Assembly: GCF_019320115.1 (NCBI RefSeq)
Contig: NC_089581.1
Location: forward strand, 65,825,310 to 65,889,309
Reading direction: 5' to 3'
Origin: Miscanthus floridulus
Taxonomy: Eukaryota; Streptophyta; Magnoliopsida; Poales; Poaceae
DNA: 64,000 nt
The position numbers and the translations under genes were made by a program. A model generated the notes under the pieces. It ran no database searches and was not told the DNA's origin. It was given only the letters and a program-made list of their open reading frames with translations. Within the stretch, counting starts at the first letter, position 1, and each line of letters begins with the position of its first letter. Shown piece after piece: positions 44,673 through 55,634 of the stretch.

Positions 44673-45754
44673 GGATTTTGAGAAACCGACAATGATAGCC
44701 CATCACTGTCGGTTTTTGGCTAAAACTGGCAGTAATAGGACACTGATAGCCCAACCGACACTGATATTCGGGTCTTCACGGTTGGTTCATATCACTGTCG
44801 GTTTTAGCCAAGAATCAGAAGTGATATTGGGTCATCACTGGTGGTTTTAGCCAAAAACCGACACTGATACTATCACTGTCTGTTCGTGGCTTGAACCGAC
44901 AGTGATATGCTGCAAGAAAACTTCATAAATTTCTCATATCATGTCCGATGAAGACAAACTTTATATAAAAGTTATAGTACTCGACGAGATCTACAACTTT
45001 GTAGTTCAAACTTTTTTAATTTGAGATCGTTTGGATGTCCAAATATTTTCATTTAAAATCATCTATCTATAGAAAATTACGTTTGATTTCTAAAATTTAA
45101 ATTTTGAATTTTTCAAACGACCTCGGATGGAGAAACGCCCAAAATAAAAGTTGTAGATCTCAAAAAGTTATACAACTTTGTAGTTGAAAACCTTTTGATT
45201 TGAAATAATCTTGTCAAGAAAACTGCGTTTGAATTTCTAAAATTTAAAATTCAAATTTTGTAAATGACCTCGGATAGATAAACTACCAAAATAAAAGTTG
45301 TAGATCTCGAAAAGTTATAAAACTTTGTAGTTAACAACTTTCTCATTTGAATTCGTTTATGGTCTCAAATACTCCTTTTAAATTTAGATGAACATAAAAT
45401 GACTAGGAGGAAAATCTCATTTGGACACAAACAGCTTGTAGGTGGAGTGGTTAGGGGCTAAAGATGCAAAAAAAAGGAGGTCAGGGGTTCAAGCACCAGT
45501 GGCCGCGAAACGTGCGTTTTTTGCGCGAAAAATTGCGTAACTTGTGACCGCCTGATGAGACCTCTCTTGGTATTAAAAAAAATTCTTATTTTTTCAGTGC
45601 ATTTTTTGGCTTCCTACATCACTGTCGGTTTCACATCAGTGTCGGTTTATAAGAACCAGCAATGATGTCAACCCTCCATCACTGCCGATATGCCACTGTC
45701 GGTTCAAAATCCGGCAGTGAAGAGGGTTTTTGAACTGGCAGATCTAAGGTAGTG
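44630..45754. mobile_element. Non-autonomous CACTA element, TAT target duplication
   Basis: Left end CACTACTACAGAATTGG (44,630), right end ...CTAAGGTAGTG (45,754), with TAT on both sides (44,627-44,629; 45,755-45,757). Both ends are packed with ACCGACAGTGATA / CATCACTGTCGG subterminal repeats (44,655-44,910 and 45,615-45,735), the usual transposase-binding arrays of CACTA elements. The middle is AT-rich and holds a tRNA-like stretch near 45,425-45,510. No transposase frame, so it depends on another element. Confidence 0.8.
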
Positions 45755-45757
45755 TAT

Positions 45758-46934
45758 GGTGCAATGCCGGTAATGGAGAGCAGAGGGATGACTGGGGTTC
45801 GAGGTTTTGCGGGGATAGACCTATGCTTTGGCGCACATGTTCATGGTCAGGGAAGCTTGGTGTGTGCCCCGAACCGATGTTTTATGTTGGTTGCCTTGTT
45901 CCAATCCTCCGGGATAGGACTCTACTGCGGCTCGCTTTCAAAGCCTTCGTGCGATGATGCTTCCACCTTGGGGTTCTTGTCAATTTCTCTTTTCTTCGGT
46001 GGTAGCATCTGCGATGGCGGAGAGAAGAACCAAAGGCAACATCTTCAGGTAGTACAGAAGATTCCAAGGACTTACTTCAATTTCTTTCTTTCTTTTTGTC
46101 TAGGTTCTTGAGTGTAAGCAGGTCTGGACAGCCGTTCCTTCTATACCCTTCTAGTGTGTTCTCATGTTTTATGTACATTTTTGTTTGAAAGTAATACATG
46201 TTGGTTGTATTAAAAAAAACCTTTTATTGCCATCTAAATTTATTGGTTTCCTTTGTTGTCATTAGTTTATAATTTTTATTCCCCTATACACCATTTCCGT
46301 TATACTCCACTAGAGTTTACATTTTCTAATCCATTACAAGCACTCAAATACCAAAATGAACATAACAGATCCGGTTAATTTCACTAAGGCTAGGGGTAAA
46401 AAAAAAGCAGCCCCAATCCCAATGGCAAAATTGTGATTTTTTTTGTCAACTTTTATTTAAAAAGGCAAAATAATCTTGTATGTTATCATTTGGACGAAGG
46501 GTAGACAGAAATACCTAATATAGAGTGACAATTAAGAGACCCTTCTGTCTATCAATTCTAATGATTCTAATGGCGTCAAAACATCCCACTGGGCAGCCAC
46601 AACTGCCCCTCTTGTCTCACTCTCAAATCGATCCCCACCATAGGACCACAGCTCTCTTCCCGGGATGTGTGCATCTGCCCCTGCAAGCCATGGAGGTGTG
46701 CGTCTGCCCATGGAGCCGCATCTCTCCAAATCGACGAGTGGCAATGGAGCTATGTGTCTGCCCCTTGTGGGCCAAGTTGAGTTGCGCGCGGCCCGCGCCC
46801 CCCGCTACCTCCATCTTGTGAGGAGTTGGCCCCTGCTCGAGCGGAGCGAGTGCGGTCGGAGAGCGTGTGCACGAGTAGTGGATGGTGGCAGCGAGGCAAG
46901 GTATGCACATCCACGGATCCACCGCATACAACGC
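45758..46934. other. Unassigned low-copy-looking segment
   Basis: Positions 44,199-44,510 and 45,758-46,210 would be contiguous without the CACTA element and MITE. They show a mildly gene-like composition (a 119-codon frame at 45,752-46,111, then a T-rich end and TTGTATTAAAAAAAA), but no domain is recognised. Positions 46,520-46,930 are GC-rich with open frames on both strands and no recognisable product. Confidence 0.4.
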
Positions 46935-46937
46935 TAA

Positions 46938-47196
46938 GAGCAAGTATTATAAGTGACGAAGAGCTGACGAAATTCGACGTGGGAGAGAGAGAAAGCAGGA
47001 GAGAAGAAAGCCGGCGACTAGCGAGATGCCGGTAAAAAGCGGGCAAAATGCACTGTGGCTGCCGCTCCCCTACTCCAGTTCTTCCACGTCGCAGCGAAGC
47101 ATTAAAGATCGGTGGGATCCGCCACCACTGCTCGACAGCTCGGGTAACCTGGAGCTTCTTGTAACCGGCGAGCGGACGTATCCATTGGCCTTGCTC
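46938..47196. mobile_element. Tourist-like MITE, GAGCAAG ends
   Basis: Left end GAGCAAGTATTATAAG, right end CCATTGGCCTTGCTC, flanked by TAA on both sides (46,935-46,937; 47,197-47,199), the usual 3-bp target of PIF/Harbinger elements. 259 bp, no protein. Confidence 0.7.
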
Positions 47197-47670
47197 TAAC
47201 TAGTGGAGCAGTACATCAGCATGGTGTACGTGGTCTTCGACACGGAATTAGATCCTCTGCAGTCACACGCTTGTCAACTTCTTTCTGTAGTCACGGATTA
47301 ATACCGTCCATTTTCCATCGAACCGTGGGTCCGTGGCCCTGCAAAACTCCAAGCCGCACACGCCCAACAGCTGGCCAATCTCAGCCAAGAAGAGCCAAGA
47401 GTCCACGCTAGCTTGTCACGGACGCAGATTCAGCAACTTACCTTGGGTAAGTCACGGCGTAACTTGCTGTGCCGCATCCACCGTCCAAGCCAGATCAAAA
47501 GGCTGCAGCCGTTTCACCCTGGGATTTGGCCTCTTGCGCTTTTGGCCGTGAAGACACTGCTTTGCACGGCGAAAGTCGGCCACCGCATTTGCACTCTCCA
47601 CCGTCGGGTTCACAGCATCCTGTCCAGCAGCCATGGACGCGGCGTCACTCCGCTGCTCCTCCTTGCCCTT

Positions 47671-47675
47671 GTGAT
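47671..47675. other. Target-site duplication GTGAT (left)
   Basis: GTGAT before the Copia 5' LTR, repeated at 54,500-54,504. Confidence 0.88.
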
Positions 47676-48190
47676 CGTTAGATTGATCTCTGAGTCAATA
47701 AGCCCAATGGCCTATTGGGCCTTGGTCACGCGCCCTGATCGGGGGCGCCCAACCCTACATGGTTGGTGGGTCCCGTCGCACTGCGCTATATAAAGTGGTG
47801 GGGCCGGCGGCTCGAGGTACGAGGTTCACCGTGAGCCGCAAACCCCACCGACAAACCCTAGACCGATCTGAGAGGGCGCGCAGCCAGCGACGGGAAGCTC
47901 CACTGACTTCGCCGTCGTCACTGCCACACCGTCCGTCTACACTGCATCGACGTATGTGCCACCTCTACTCCACCCGTCACTGCCCGTGCGTAGACCTTCA
48001 TCACCGAACCTGAGATGGCCGGCTCCAGTTCATCCACGACTTCCTCCGAGGGCTCAGGTTCAACACCAACACCTCTCTCTTTATCTCTCTGTCTCCACCT
48101 CTCGGTCTAGATGTACTAGGGCTTATCTAGATTAACTGGTTACCTAGAAGTCCCTCGGTTCTACTCTAGATCGATTCTATGGATCAAACA
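47676..48190 (+). repeat. 5' LTR of the Copia element
   Basis: Starts CGTTAGATT (TG changed to CG against the 3' LTR TGTTAGATT) and ends GGATCAAACA. TATATAAA at 47,787-47,794 is a good core promoter. By eye roughly 96% identical to 53,984-54,499. Confidence 0.9.
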
Positions 48191-48204
48191 TTGGTATCAA
48201 AGCC
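48191..48204 (+). promoter_or_regulatory. Primer binding site of the Copia element
   Basis: TTGGTATCAAAGCC directly follows the LTR end, close to the initiator tRNA-Met complement. Confidence 0.88.
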
Positions 48205-49600
48205 ACGGTTTAGGTATAGATCTGGCTTAACAAATAGAAATCCAGTGCGGATCTAGAATGTAGAAAGGGGCTTCAACCGACAAAGGGTTCGGTTGAACCC
48301 TAACCTCGGATCGAGGTTAGATGAAGGTTCGGATGAAAGAAAATCTAACCCTAACTCTAGATCGGGTTCGGGAAAAGAAAAGAAAAGATACATCCAAACC
48401 CTAGATCGGGTTTTGGGACAGAGATGATAACAAGGTTTCAACTGGAAACCGAACTTCAAACCCGAGAAGAAATCAAATCGGGGAAAAAGAAAAACAGTGG
48501 CCATCCCAAACCCTAACCCTAACCCTAATCGGCAAATCGGATGAAATCCGAACAAACGAATCAAAAGAAAGGGGAAGAAAGGGAAGGGGGTGGCCTACCT
48601 CGCCGTTGCGCGGAACTGCAGTCACGCCGGCGCGCGGGGAAAGGAAAGGCCGGCTCGGGGTACTTCTCGCCGGAACAGGCCACAGGGGCGCCGCAGCCAG
48701 GCTGCTCGACGGCGGCGCGCCCACCCGCTGGGGAGCGCGCACGCCGGCAAGGGGGCCCGCGACGGCGCCGGGGCTCGCTGCTCTCTCTCACCGTCGAAGC
48801 TCGTCACTCGGTGCTGCGGTACTGAGGAGAGAAGAGAGAGTTGTGAGGCGAAGAGAGAGAGAGAGAGCGAATGAGAATGAAACTAGGGTTTCGGATCGGG
48901 GCGGCCGCGGCTGGTTTTAATCGTCCGAATTCACCGCTCGGCCGTCGGATCTGAACAGACGGCTCAGATCATATGGGCTAGTGTCGCGGCCCAGGCGGGC
49001 GTGCGGACGCGCGGGACTTTGCCGGCCTAGGCCCAGGTTGCGGCCTGGGTGCGGCCTGAGCGCGCGAGAAGGAGTGGGTCGTGGGCCGGTTGCGCTACTA
49101 TGGGCCGAAATTGCCAAACACAGTGAAATTGAATTCATTTTATTTTTTCCAGAAACTGATTTGATTCATATTTGATAAATTCGAATTGAATTTTGATGTT
49201 GAAATCTGTACAATTTTGATCTAACGTCAATTTTGTTCAGAGAATAGTAAAGTGTTGTAACAGTTTCTGGAAAATAGAATTAAAAGATTTATTAAAGTTT
49301 CCGCTGCATACTTAAAAATTGTTGCTTTCATTATTAAATTCGAACCAACGGAAGAATTTAATTTTGAAACATAGATAATTTTACAGTTATTATAATGTTG
49401 TTATTATTCTGACCAACGTTGATTAATAGCAATATTATAATGTTGATGTTATTATGGTTTTTTGTTATGCATTATTTCTATTTCTGCCCAATGGTGATGT
49501 AGATTTAATGTATAAAACAATTGTATATTTTAATTTTGACCAACGTTGAACTAAGGCATGCAATTGTTGTTATTATTTGTGTTCTCACACTATTTGAATT
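48205..49600 (+). other. Long leader of the Copia element
   Basis: About 1.4 kb without a convincing gene. It contains a telomere-like CCCTAA run (48,511-48,528), a GC-rich part with overlapping frames on both strands (48,590-48,830), a GA-rich run (48,825-48,875) and an AT-rich end. The GC-rich frames have no known domain. Confidence 0.6.
48511..48528. repeat. Short telomere-like repeat (CCCTAA)3
   Basis: Three exact CCCTAA units followed by TCGG. Too short to be a true interstitial telomere; telobox-like promoter motifs look the same. Confidence 0.7.
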
Positions 49601-50854
49601 GTGTTTTCAGGAGGATACAATTTGATGAGTTGTATCAAAGAGATCCCTACTTTAAAAGGGGATAACTACATTGAATGGAAGAAACAGATAGACTTGGCCT
49701 TCATATTGGCTGAGGTGGACTGGGTAGTCACCACACCGTGTCCTAAAGAACCTGTGACACCGGTGAGGGAGACAGATGAGACTGATGCTGCATGGCAGAA
49801 CAGAGAGCGGGACTTTGCTCCCGTAAAGATGTCTTTTGACCTTGAATATAGAAAGTGGGTCACAACTAATAAGAAATGTTTGGCTGTGATAAAAAATACA
49901 ATTGAGCCTACAATAGTGGGCTCAATTCCAGACTGTGACACGGTCACAGAGTACCTAGAAAGAATAAAGAGTCAGTTCACTGGCTCTTCAAAGACATATG
50001 CAACCCAACTGATCAAGCAGCTGGTTACAGAAAGGTACTCTGGTGGCGGCAGTAGCATTAGAGAGCACATACTGAGAATGAGCAATCTGGCATCTAAGCT
50101 CAAACCAATGGATTTGGCACTCAAGGATGAGTTTCTTATTTATTTGATTTTTGCTTCTTTGCCCAAAGAATTTGACACCTTTGTTGTTAATTACAACATA
50201 CAACCTGAAAAATGGGATTTAGAAAAGCTCATAGCCATGTGTGTGCAGGAGGAGGAAAGAATAAAAGTTTCACAGGGTGGTACTGTCAACTACCTAAAAG
50301 ATAAGAAAAAGAACTATAATAACAGCTCTTCCTCCAAGTCATCTGGAAAGGGTCCCATGCAACAGTCTCAGAACAAGCAATTCCTAGTGGATAAAGACCA
50401 GTGTCTCTACTGTAAGAAGACGGGACATTATAAGAAGAATTGTCCCGATTTCCTAAAGATGATTATGAAAAATAAATGTGAGAACATTATTACGTTCGTA
50501 AATGAATCCTTGTATGTAAAGTTTTCAAAATCTACTTGGTGGATTGATTCAGGTGCAACTATTCATGTTGCTAATTCATTACAGGGATTCCGTTCGATGA
50601 GAACTTTGCAAAGAAGCGAAAGTTTCATTAAAGTCGCAAATGGAGTACAAACAGATGTTGAGGCCGTTGGCGATCTTCCGCTAGAGCTTGCTGATGGCTT
50701 CATACTTTTTCTTAGAGATGTTCTTTATGTACCTTCTTTGCAAAGAAACTTGATTAGTGTATCAAAGTTGGACCATGATGGTTATGATTGCCATTTTGGA
50801 AATAGCAAATGTCAGATATTGTTTAATAATAGATGTATTGGTCTTACCTTCTGA
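49601..50854 (+). CDS. gag-protease polyprotein of the Copia element
   Basis: A 417-codon open frame. Gag begins near [21 protein letters not shown] (Met at about 49,625 fits the family better than 49,601). It contains [26 protein letters not shown]-like [15 protein letters not shown], and one zinc knuckle [14 protein letters not shown] (about 50,401-50,442). The same frame then holds the protease site [14 protein letters not shown] (about 50,539) and [25 protein letters not shown] at 50,852-50,854 ends it. Whether this TGA was in the active parent or came later cannot be told from one copy. Gag forms the particle and the protease matures it. Confidence 0.88.
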   Translation: MFSGGYNLMSCIKEIPTLKGDNYIEWKKQIDLAFILAEVDWVVTTPCPKEPVTPVRETDETDAAWQNRERDFAPVKMSFDLEYRKWVTTNKKCLAVIKNTIEPTIVGSIPDCDTVTEYLERIKSQFTGSSKTYATQLIKQLVTERYSGGGSSIREHILRMSNLASKLKPMDLALKDEFLIYLIFASLPKEFDTFVVNYNIQPEKWDLEKLIAMCVQEEERIKVSQGGTVNYLKDKKKNYNNSSSSKSSGKGPMQQSQNKQFLVDKDQCLYCKKTGHYKKNCPDFLKMIMKNKCENIITFVNESLYVKFSKSTWWIDSGATIHVANSLQGFRSMRTLQRSESFIKVANGVQTDVEAVGDLPLELADGFILFLRDVLYVPSLQRNLISVSKLDHDGYDCHFGNSKCQILFNNRCIGLTF

Positions 50855-51884
50855 CAAGACGAGCTTTATTTGTTATCACTTCGTGAAAATGTGAATTCCG
50901 TATGTGATGTGAATGAGAATGTATCCTCATCGAACAATGCAAACAGGAAACGAAAGAGAGCTCACGATGCGTTGTCGAAATTATGACACTGTCGTTTAGG
51001 CCATATTTCGAGGGAGAATAGAAAGACTAGTTAAGAATGATATTCTTCCTCCATTAGAGCTCTCAGATTTAGAACAATGTAGAGATTGCATAAAAGGAAA
51101 GTATGTAAAGAAAATTAAGAAAGATGCCAAACGAAGTGCAGGAATTCTATAGATTATTCACACAGACATATGTGGTCCTTTTCCTGTGAAAAGTGTGGAT
51201 GGTTATGATTCATTCATAACATTCACAGACGATTACTCTCATTTTGGCTATATTTATCCAATTAAAGAAAGAACAGAAGCGTTAGATAAATTCAAAATAT
51301 TTAAAGTAGAAGTTGAAAATCAGCATGATTTAAAGATTAAGATAGTCAGGTCTGACCGTGGGGGAGAGTACTACGGTCGACATACCCCATATGGACAAGT
51401 TCCTGGGCCTTTTGCAAGGTTCTTACAGGAGAATGGTATAGTCGCCCAGTATTCAACACCGGGCGAACCTCAGCAGAATGGAGTAGCTGAAAGGCATAAC
51501 CGTACCCTGATGGATATGGTGCGTAGTATGATAAGTTACTCCACTTTACCGATGAGTCTATGGATGGAGGCGTTAAAAACCGCCATTCATATTCTCAATA
51601 GAGTACCAAGTAAGTCGGTGCCTAAAACACCATATGAGTTGTGGACAGGAAGAGTACCCTCACTTAACCACTTGCGTGTGTGGGGGAGCCCTGCTGAGGC
51701 TAAAGTTTTTAACCCAAACATTGAGAAGCTAGATCCCAAAACAGTGAGTTGCCATTTCATTGGCTACCCAGAAAAGTCAAAAGGTTTTCGTTTCTACTAT
51801 CCTAACAGACATACAAAGTTTGTGGAAATGAGACACGCTGTCTTCCTAGAGGATGAAATGATTAGAGGGAGCATGGTAGCTTGA
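50855..51884 (+). pseudogene. Integrase of the Copia element, damaged N-terminal part
   Basis: Positions 50,855-51,140 have several stops and frame changes in the zinc-binding region, though RLGHIS and CIKGKY-like traces remain. From about 51,150 the core is open: [10 protein letters not shown] (first Asp), RSDRGGEY (second Asp), [18 protein letters not shown] (Glu), then [29 protein letters not shown] and [20 protein letters not shown] closes it at 51,882-51,884. Catalytic residues are all present. Confidence 0.88.
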
Positions 51885-53072
51885 GAAATTGACCTTGAAG
51901 AGAAGCGGGTGTATGCACCCACTCCGATCATTCATGAGTCATTTTTCTCACTACCTGCTGTTGCTGCACCGACAGTACAAGACACTGTGGTGCCAACACC
52001 TGTTGTTATCCCGCTTGTGGCAACAATGAATGATGATGAGGAACCTGTGCCTCAGGATCCTATAGAACCTATTGCCACACATGAGGGGGAGCAATAACAG
52101 CCTCAAACAGAAAATGTGCCAAATAAGGAGGCCCCTAGAAGGTCTCAAAGAGTTAGAAAATCAGCTATTCCTGCTGATTATGAAGTGTACAACACTGAAG
52201 AATTTCAAATGGAGGATGATCCCACCTCATTTGAAGAAGCCATGAAAAGTGATCATTCATCAAAGTGGCTTAAGGCCATGGAAGATGAAATGAGATCAAT
52301 GAATGCAAATAAAGTTTGAGATTTGGAGATAATTCCTAAAGGAGCCAAAACAGTAGGCTGTAAATGGGTCTACAAAACAAAACTTAACTCTCAAGGGAAT
52401 ATAGAGAGATATAAAGCCCGACTTGTGGCAAAAGGCTTTACACAAAGAGAAGGGATTGATTACAATGAGACCTTTTCTCCAGTCTTATGTAAGGATTCCT
52501 TCAGAATCATAATGGCATTAGTGGCACATTACGATTTAGAATTACATCAGATGGATGTAAAGACGATATTTCTCAATGGAAACTTAGAGGAAAATGTTTA
52601 CATGGCACAACCGAAAGGTTTTGTCATGGAAGGAAAAGAACGTTTGGGATGCCGCCTAAAGAAATCCATTTATGGATTAAAACAAGCTTTAAGACAGTGG
52701 TACTTGAAGTTTGATCAGACAATAAAGAATTTTGGATTTAAAGATAATGTTGAGGACAATTGTGTCTACGCAAAGTTTAAGAATGGGAAATTTATCTTCC
52801 TTGTCCTGTATGTGGATGATATCTTACTTGCTAGTAGTGATGTCAGTCTACTACTGGAAACAAAGAAGTTTTTATCCTTAAAATTTGATATGAAAGATCT
52901 TGGTGAAGCTTCGTTCGTTCTAGGGATCGAGATTCGCCGAGATAGAAGTAAAGGGGTATTAGGACTGTCACAAAAAGCATACATAGAAAAAGTCTTAAAG
53001 AAATTCAGTATGCACAAATATAGTCCTTCACCTGCTCCTATAGTCAAGGGCGATAGATATGGGGATTTTTAA
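51885..53072 (+). pseudogene. Reverse transcriptase of the Copia element
   Basis: Starts with an acidic linker (VPQDPIEPIATHEGEQ, TAA at 52,095-52,097) and EAPRRSQRVRKSAIPADYEVY. RT follows: EAMKSDHSSKWLKAMEDEM, a TGA at 52,317-52,319, then CKWVYKTKLNSQGNIERYKARLVAKGFTQ, MDVKTIFLNGNLEENVYMAQPKGF, KSIYGLKQALRQWYLKF, the intact catalytic box LYVDDILLAS, and FVLGIEIRRDRSKGVLGLSQKAYI. It ends at 53,072 by a frame change. The catalytic Asp pair is kept, unlike in the two older RT copies in this window. Confidence 0.9.
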
Positions 53073-53102
53073 TGCCCCAGGAACCAATATGAGATCGATC
53101 AA

Positions 53103-53783
53103 ATGAAAGTGGTTCCATATGCTTCAGCTGTCGGAAGCTTACAAAATGCTCAAGTATGCACGCGCCCTGACTTGGCATTTGTTACCGGGTTACTTGGCAG
53201 ATTCCAGAGCAATCCTGGAATAGAACACTGGAAATTGGTAAAGAAAGTCTTGCGTTATTTACAAGGAACGAAAGGCCTCATGATGACGTATAGAAGATCT
53301 GATTCACTCCATATAGTGGGATATTCAGATTCTGATTATGCGGGAGATAATAAAAAATCCACGTCTGGATATGTATTCACTCTCGCAGGGAAAGCTATTT
53401 CATGGAAAAGCTCAAAGCAAACCGTCACTACATCGTCCACAATGTATGCCAAGTTTGTAGCGTGTTATGAGGCAACGGGGCAGGTGAACTGGCTAAAGAA
53501 ATTCATACCCGGTTTAAAGGTGGTTGACGACATCAATAGACCACTGAAGTTATACTGCGATAATAATCCAGCAGTACAGTATGCTCACAACAATAAGTCA
53601 AGTGGTGCTGCCAAACACATTGATATAAAGTATTATGTTGTGAAGGATAAAGTTCGGGATCAAATGATAAGTCTTGAGCATATAAGTACCGAAAAGATGC
53701 TCGCGGATCCGCTTACAAAAGGCTTACCACCTAACGTGTTCAGAGAACATGTAGCCGGCATGGGTTTAAGGGAAAGCCTATGA
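53103..53783 (+). pseudogene. RNase H of the Copia element
   Basis: Open frame from KVVPYASAVGSLQNAQVCTRPDL through SDSDYAGDNKKSTSGYVFT, SWKSSKQTVTTSSTMYAKFVA, YCDNNPAVQYAHNN, KHIDIKYYVVKDKV, to MLADPLTKGLPPNVFREHVAGMGL. The order and spacing match the Copia RNase H that follows RT. The frame is separated from RT by a short disturbed stretch at 53,073-53,102. Confidence 0.9.
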
Positions 53784-53971
53784 TTCCTGGACTATAAAGG
53801 GCCCAAAAGTTAAAGTAACTATTTCAGATCAGAGACGTGCATTGTAGCTGTTAAATCTATCGACGATTGACCGTGACAATGAAACATGCTCTATGCATCA
53901 TCTGTGAAGAAATGAGTAAGGATAAAAGGATTGAAGTTTAAAGTTTAAAGATAAAAGTAATAGTGTGAGAT

Positions 53972-53983
53972 CAAGGGGGAGAA
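53972..53983 (+). promoter_or_regulatory. Polypurine tract of the Copia element
   Basis: AAGGGGGAGAA directly precedes the 3' LTR start TGTTAGATT. Confidence 0.85.
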
Positions 53984-54499
53984 TGTTAGATTTACCTCTC
54001 AGCCAATAAGCCCAACGGCCTATTGGGCCTTGGTCACGCGTCCTGATCGGGGACGCCCAACCCTACATGGTTGGTGGGCCCCGTCGCACTACGCTATATA
54101 AAGTGGTGGGGGCCGGTGGCTCGAGGTACGAGGTTCACCGTGAGCCGCAAACCCCACCGACAAACCCTAGACCGATCTGAGAGGGCGCGCAGCCAGCGAC
54201 GGGAAGCTCCACTGACTTCGCCGTCGTCATTGCCACACCGTCCGTCTGCAATGCATCGACGTCTGTGCCACCTCTACTACACCCGTCGCTGCCCGTGCGC
54301 AGACCTTCATCACCGAACCTGAGATGGCCGGCTCCGGTTCATCCGCGACTCCCTCCGAGGGCTCAGGTTCAACACCAACACCTCTCTCTTTATCTCTCTG
54401 TCTCCACCTCTCGGTCTAGATGTACTAGGGCTTATTTAGATTAACTGGTTACCTAGAAGTCCCTCGGTTCTACTCTAGATCGATTCTATGGATCAAACA
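53984..54499 (+). repeat. 3' LTR of the Copia element
   Basis: TGTTAGATT...GGATCAAACA, with TATATAAA at 54,095-54,102, followed by the duplication GTGAT at 54,500-54,504. Confidence 0.9.
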
Positions 54500-54504
54500 G
54501 TGAT

Positions 54505-55169
54505 CTCCTTGCTCCTCTTGTGGAGGCTTGGTAAGGGGCACGACAACGTCGCTCTGGGCCGCCGCTCAGCCAACTCCACCGCTTGGCAAGCCACTGCACT
54601 GCTCCCTGGCCACGCCTGTGGCCGCGCATGGCGCCGGGACATGGTGGCGCCGCTCTGTCCGTGCGCTGCTGGTGTCGGCGCACGACGCAGCGGAGGAGTG
54701 CTTCATCACCGCGTACGACACCATCTTGGTGGAACGGCCGCGGGTGCTCGCCGGTGCTTCAATCCACGGAGTTCTGCGCGGTGGACGCGTCCATGATGCT
54801 CGGCTACTTCATGGCGGAGTTCTGCGCGATGCTGCATGCCGCGTTTGGGCTGGAGCGCTAGAGCGCGCGACGGTGGCGCCCAGCGGCAACCGATGGGACA
54901 CTGGGCGACGATCGCATTTGGAATGGTGGCACAACTTCTTTGGTACCAAGACTGCCGCGTTTTGCTACCGGCATGGAGGGCGGCGTGGAGAGCGAGCTCG
55001 TGACCATCGTGAAGGGCGACATGGCAAGCTCGTGACCAGGCGGTGAGCATGCGCAGCTGGAATTGAGGGCGGCGCGACGAGCGGGCTGCCGGCATGGAGG
55101 ACGACGAGGATTGGTCTCCTACGGGCGACGCATGAGGGCGGTGGCGGCTCGGCGTGGGAGTACTCTCGT
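54505..55169 (+). other. GC-rich interior of the candidate Pack-MULE
   Basis: Joins, across the Copia insertion, to 47,530-47,675. Reading across the insertion point in one frame gives a hydrophobic stretch followed by WRLGKGHD, like an N-terminal membrane anchor. A 172-codon frame runs 54,528-55,046, and another frame has DASMMLGYFMAEFCAMLH. I do not recognise a protein. Several frames are open at once because of the high GC content, so none is called as a gene. Captured gene pieces are plausible but unproven. Confidence 0.4.
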
Positions 55170-55634
55170 GTGGCCTGTCTTTCACGGGTGAAGAGCCAAA
55201 TTCTAGATGAAATCGCTGGCAGCCCTTGGATTGCCCATACACGGTGGATGTGATAGGGTAAGTTACAACGTGACTTGCTTGAGGCAAGTCACCGGATCTG
55301 TGTCCGCTTGTCACTGGGTCCTTCCCCCGCGCGCCGTCGTCTTCCTCTCCTCGACATTGTCCCAGCCGGAGGCGGCGTGGCCAGAGCGGGTCACGGCAAA
55401 ACGCGCAGGTGGCGGCTGGCGCACGCGGCGCGGAGCGCCACGGCTGGCACGAGGCCGCAGTTGCACGCGCCGGCCGGTGGCGACCGGTGTGGGGCAGCAA
55501 CGGCCAACGCAGCGTCGCATGCGTGGGCGCGGCAACGGCAAGCCGACGACGAGCGGGGCGGCGTGTGGAGGCGCGGGTCCAGCGATTTGATTTGATGCGG
55601 CAAACTAATGGAGTCCATTTCATCAGGATCTAAT

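Larger units (their letters stand above)
47676..54499 (+). mobile_element. Ty1/copia element, 6.8 kb, Tork/TAR-like
   Basis: LTRs of about 515 bp (47,676-48,190 and 53,984-54,499) are flanked by GTGAT. Order: PBS, a 1.4 kb leader, gag-protease, integrase, RT, RNase H, PPT. Pol order with integrase before RT makes it Copia. Motifs such as SDYAGDNKKSTSGYVFTLAGKAISWKS suggest the Tork/TAR side of the group, but the lineage is not settled. Few breaks: a TGA after protease, a damaged integrase start, and single stops before RT and RNase H. All catalytic residues seen are intact. Confidence 0.9.
47247..55634. mobile_element. Candidate Mutator-like (Pack-MULE) element split by a Copia insertion
   Basis: Sequence around 47,410-47,530 is an inverted, diverged copy of 55,170-55,315. 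Both contain (in opposite orientation) GTAACTTnC, GCATCCACCGT or ACATCCACCGT, GCTGCAGCCGTTTCA or GCTGCCAGCGATTTCA, and GGATTTGGCnTCTT or GAATTTGGCTCTT. The outer ends may be ATTAGATCCT at 47,247 and AGGATCTAAT at 55,625. Long imperfect inverted ends around GC-rich, gene-like sequence and no transposase are the profile of a Pack-MULE. No 9-bp target duplication was found, so borders are tentative. Without the Copia insertion the element would be about 1.56 kb. Confidence 0.5.

Noticed and set aside
45752..46111. 119-codon plus-strand frame
   Set aside because: It begins inside the CACTA end and has no recognised domain; kept only as an unassigned segment.
54706..55623. 305-codon minus-strand frame in GC-rich sequence
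   Set aside because: It overlaps the inverted end of the candidate MULE and several open frames on the other strand; length is explained by high GC content.
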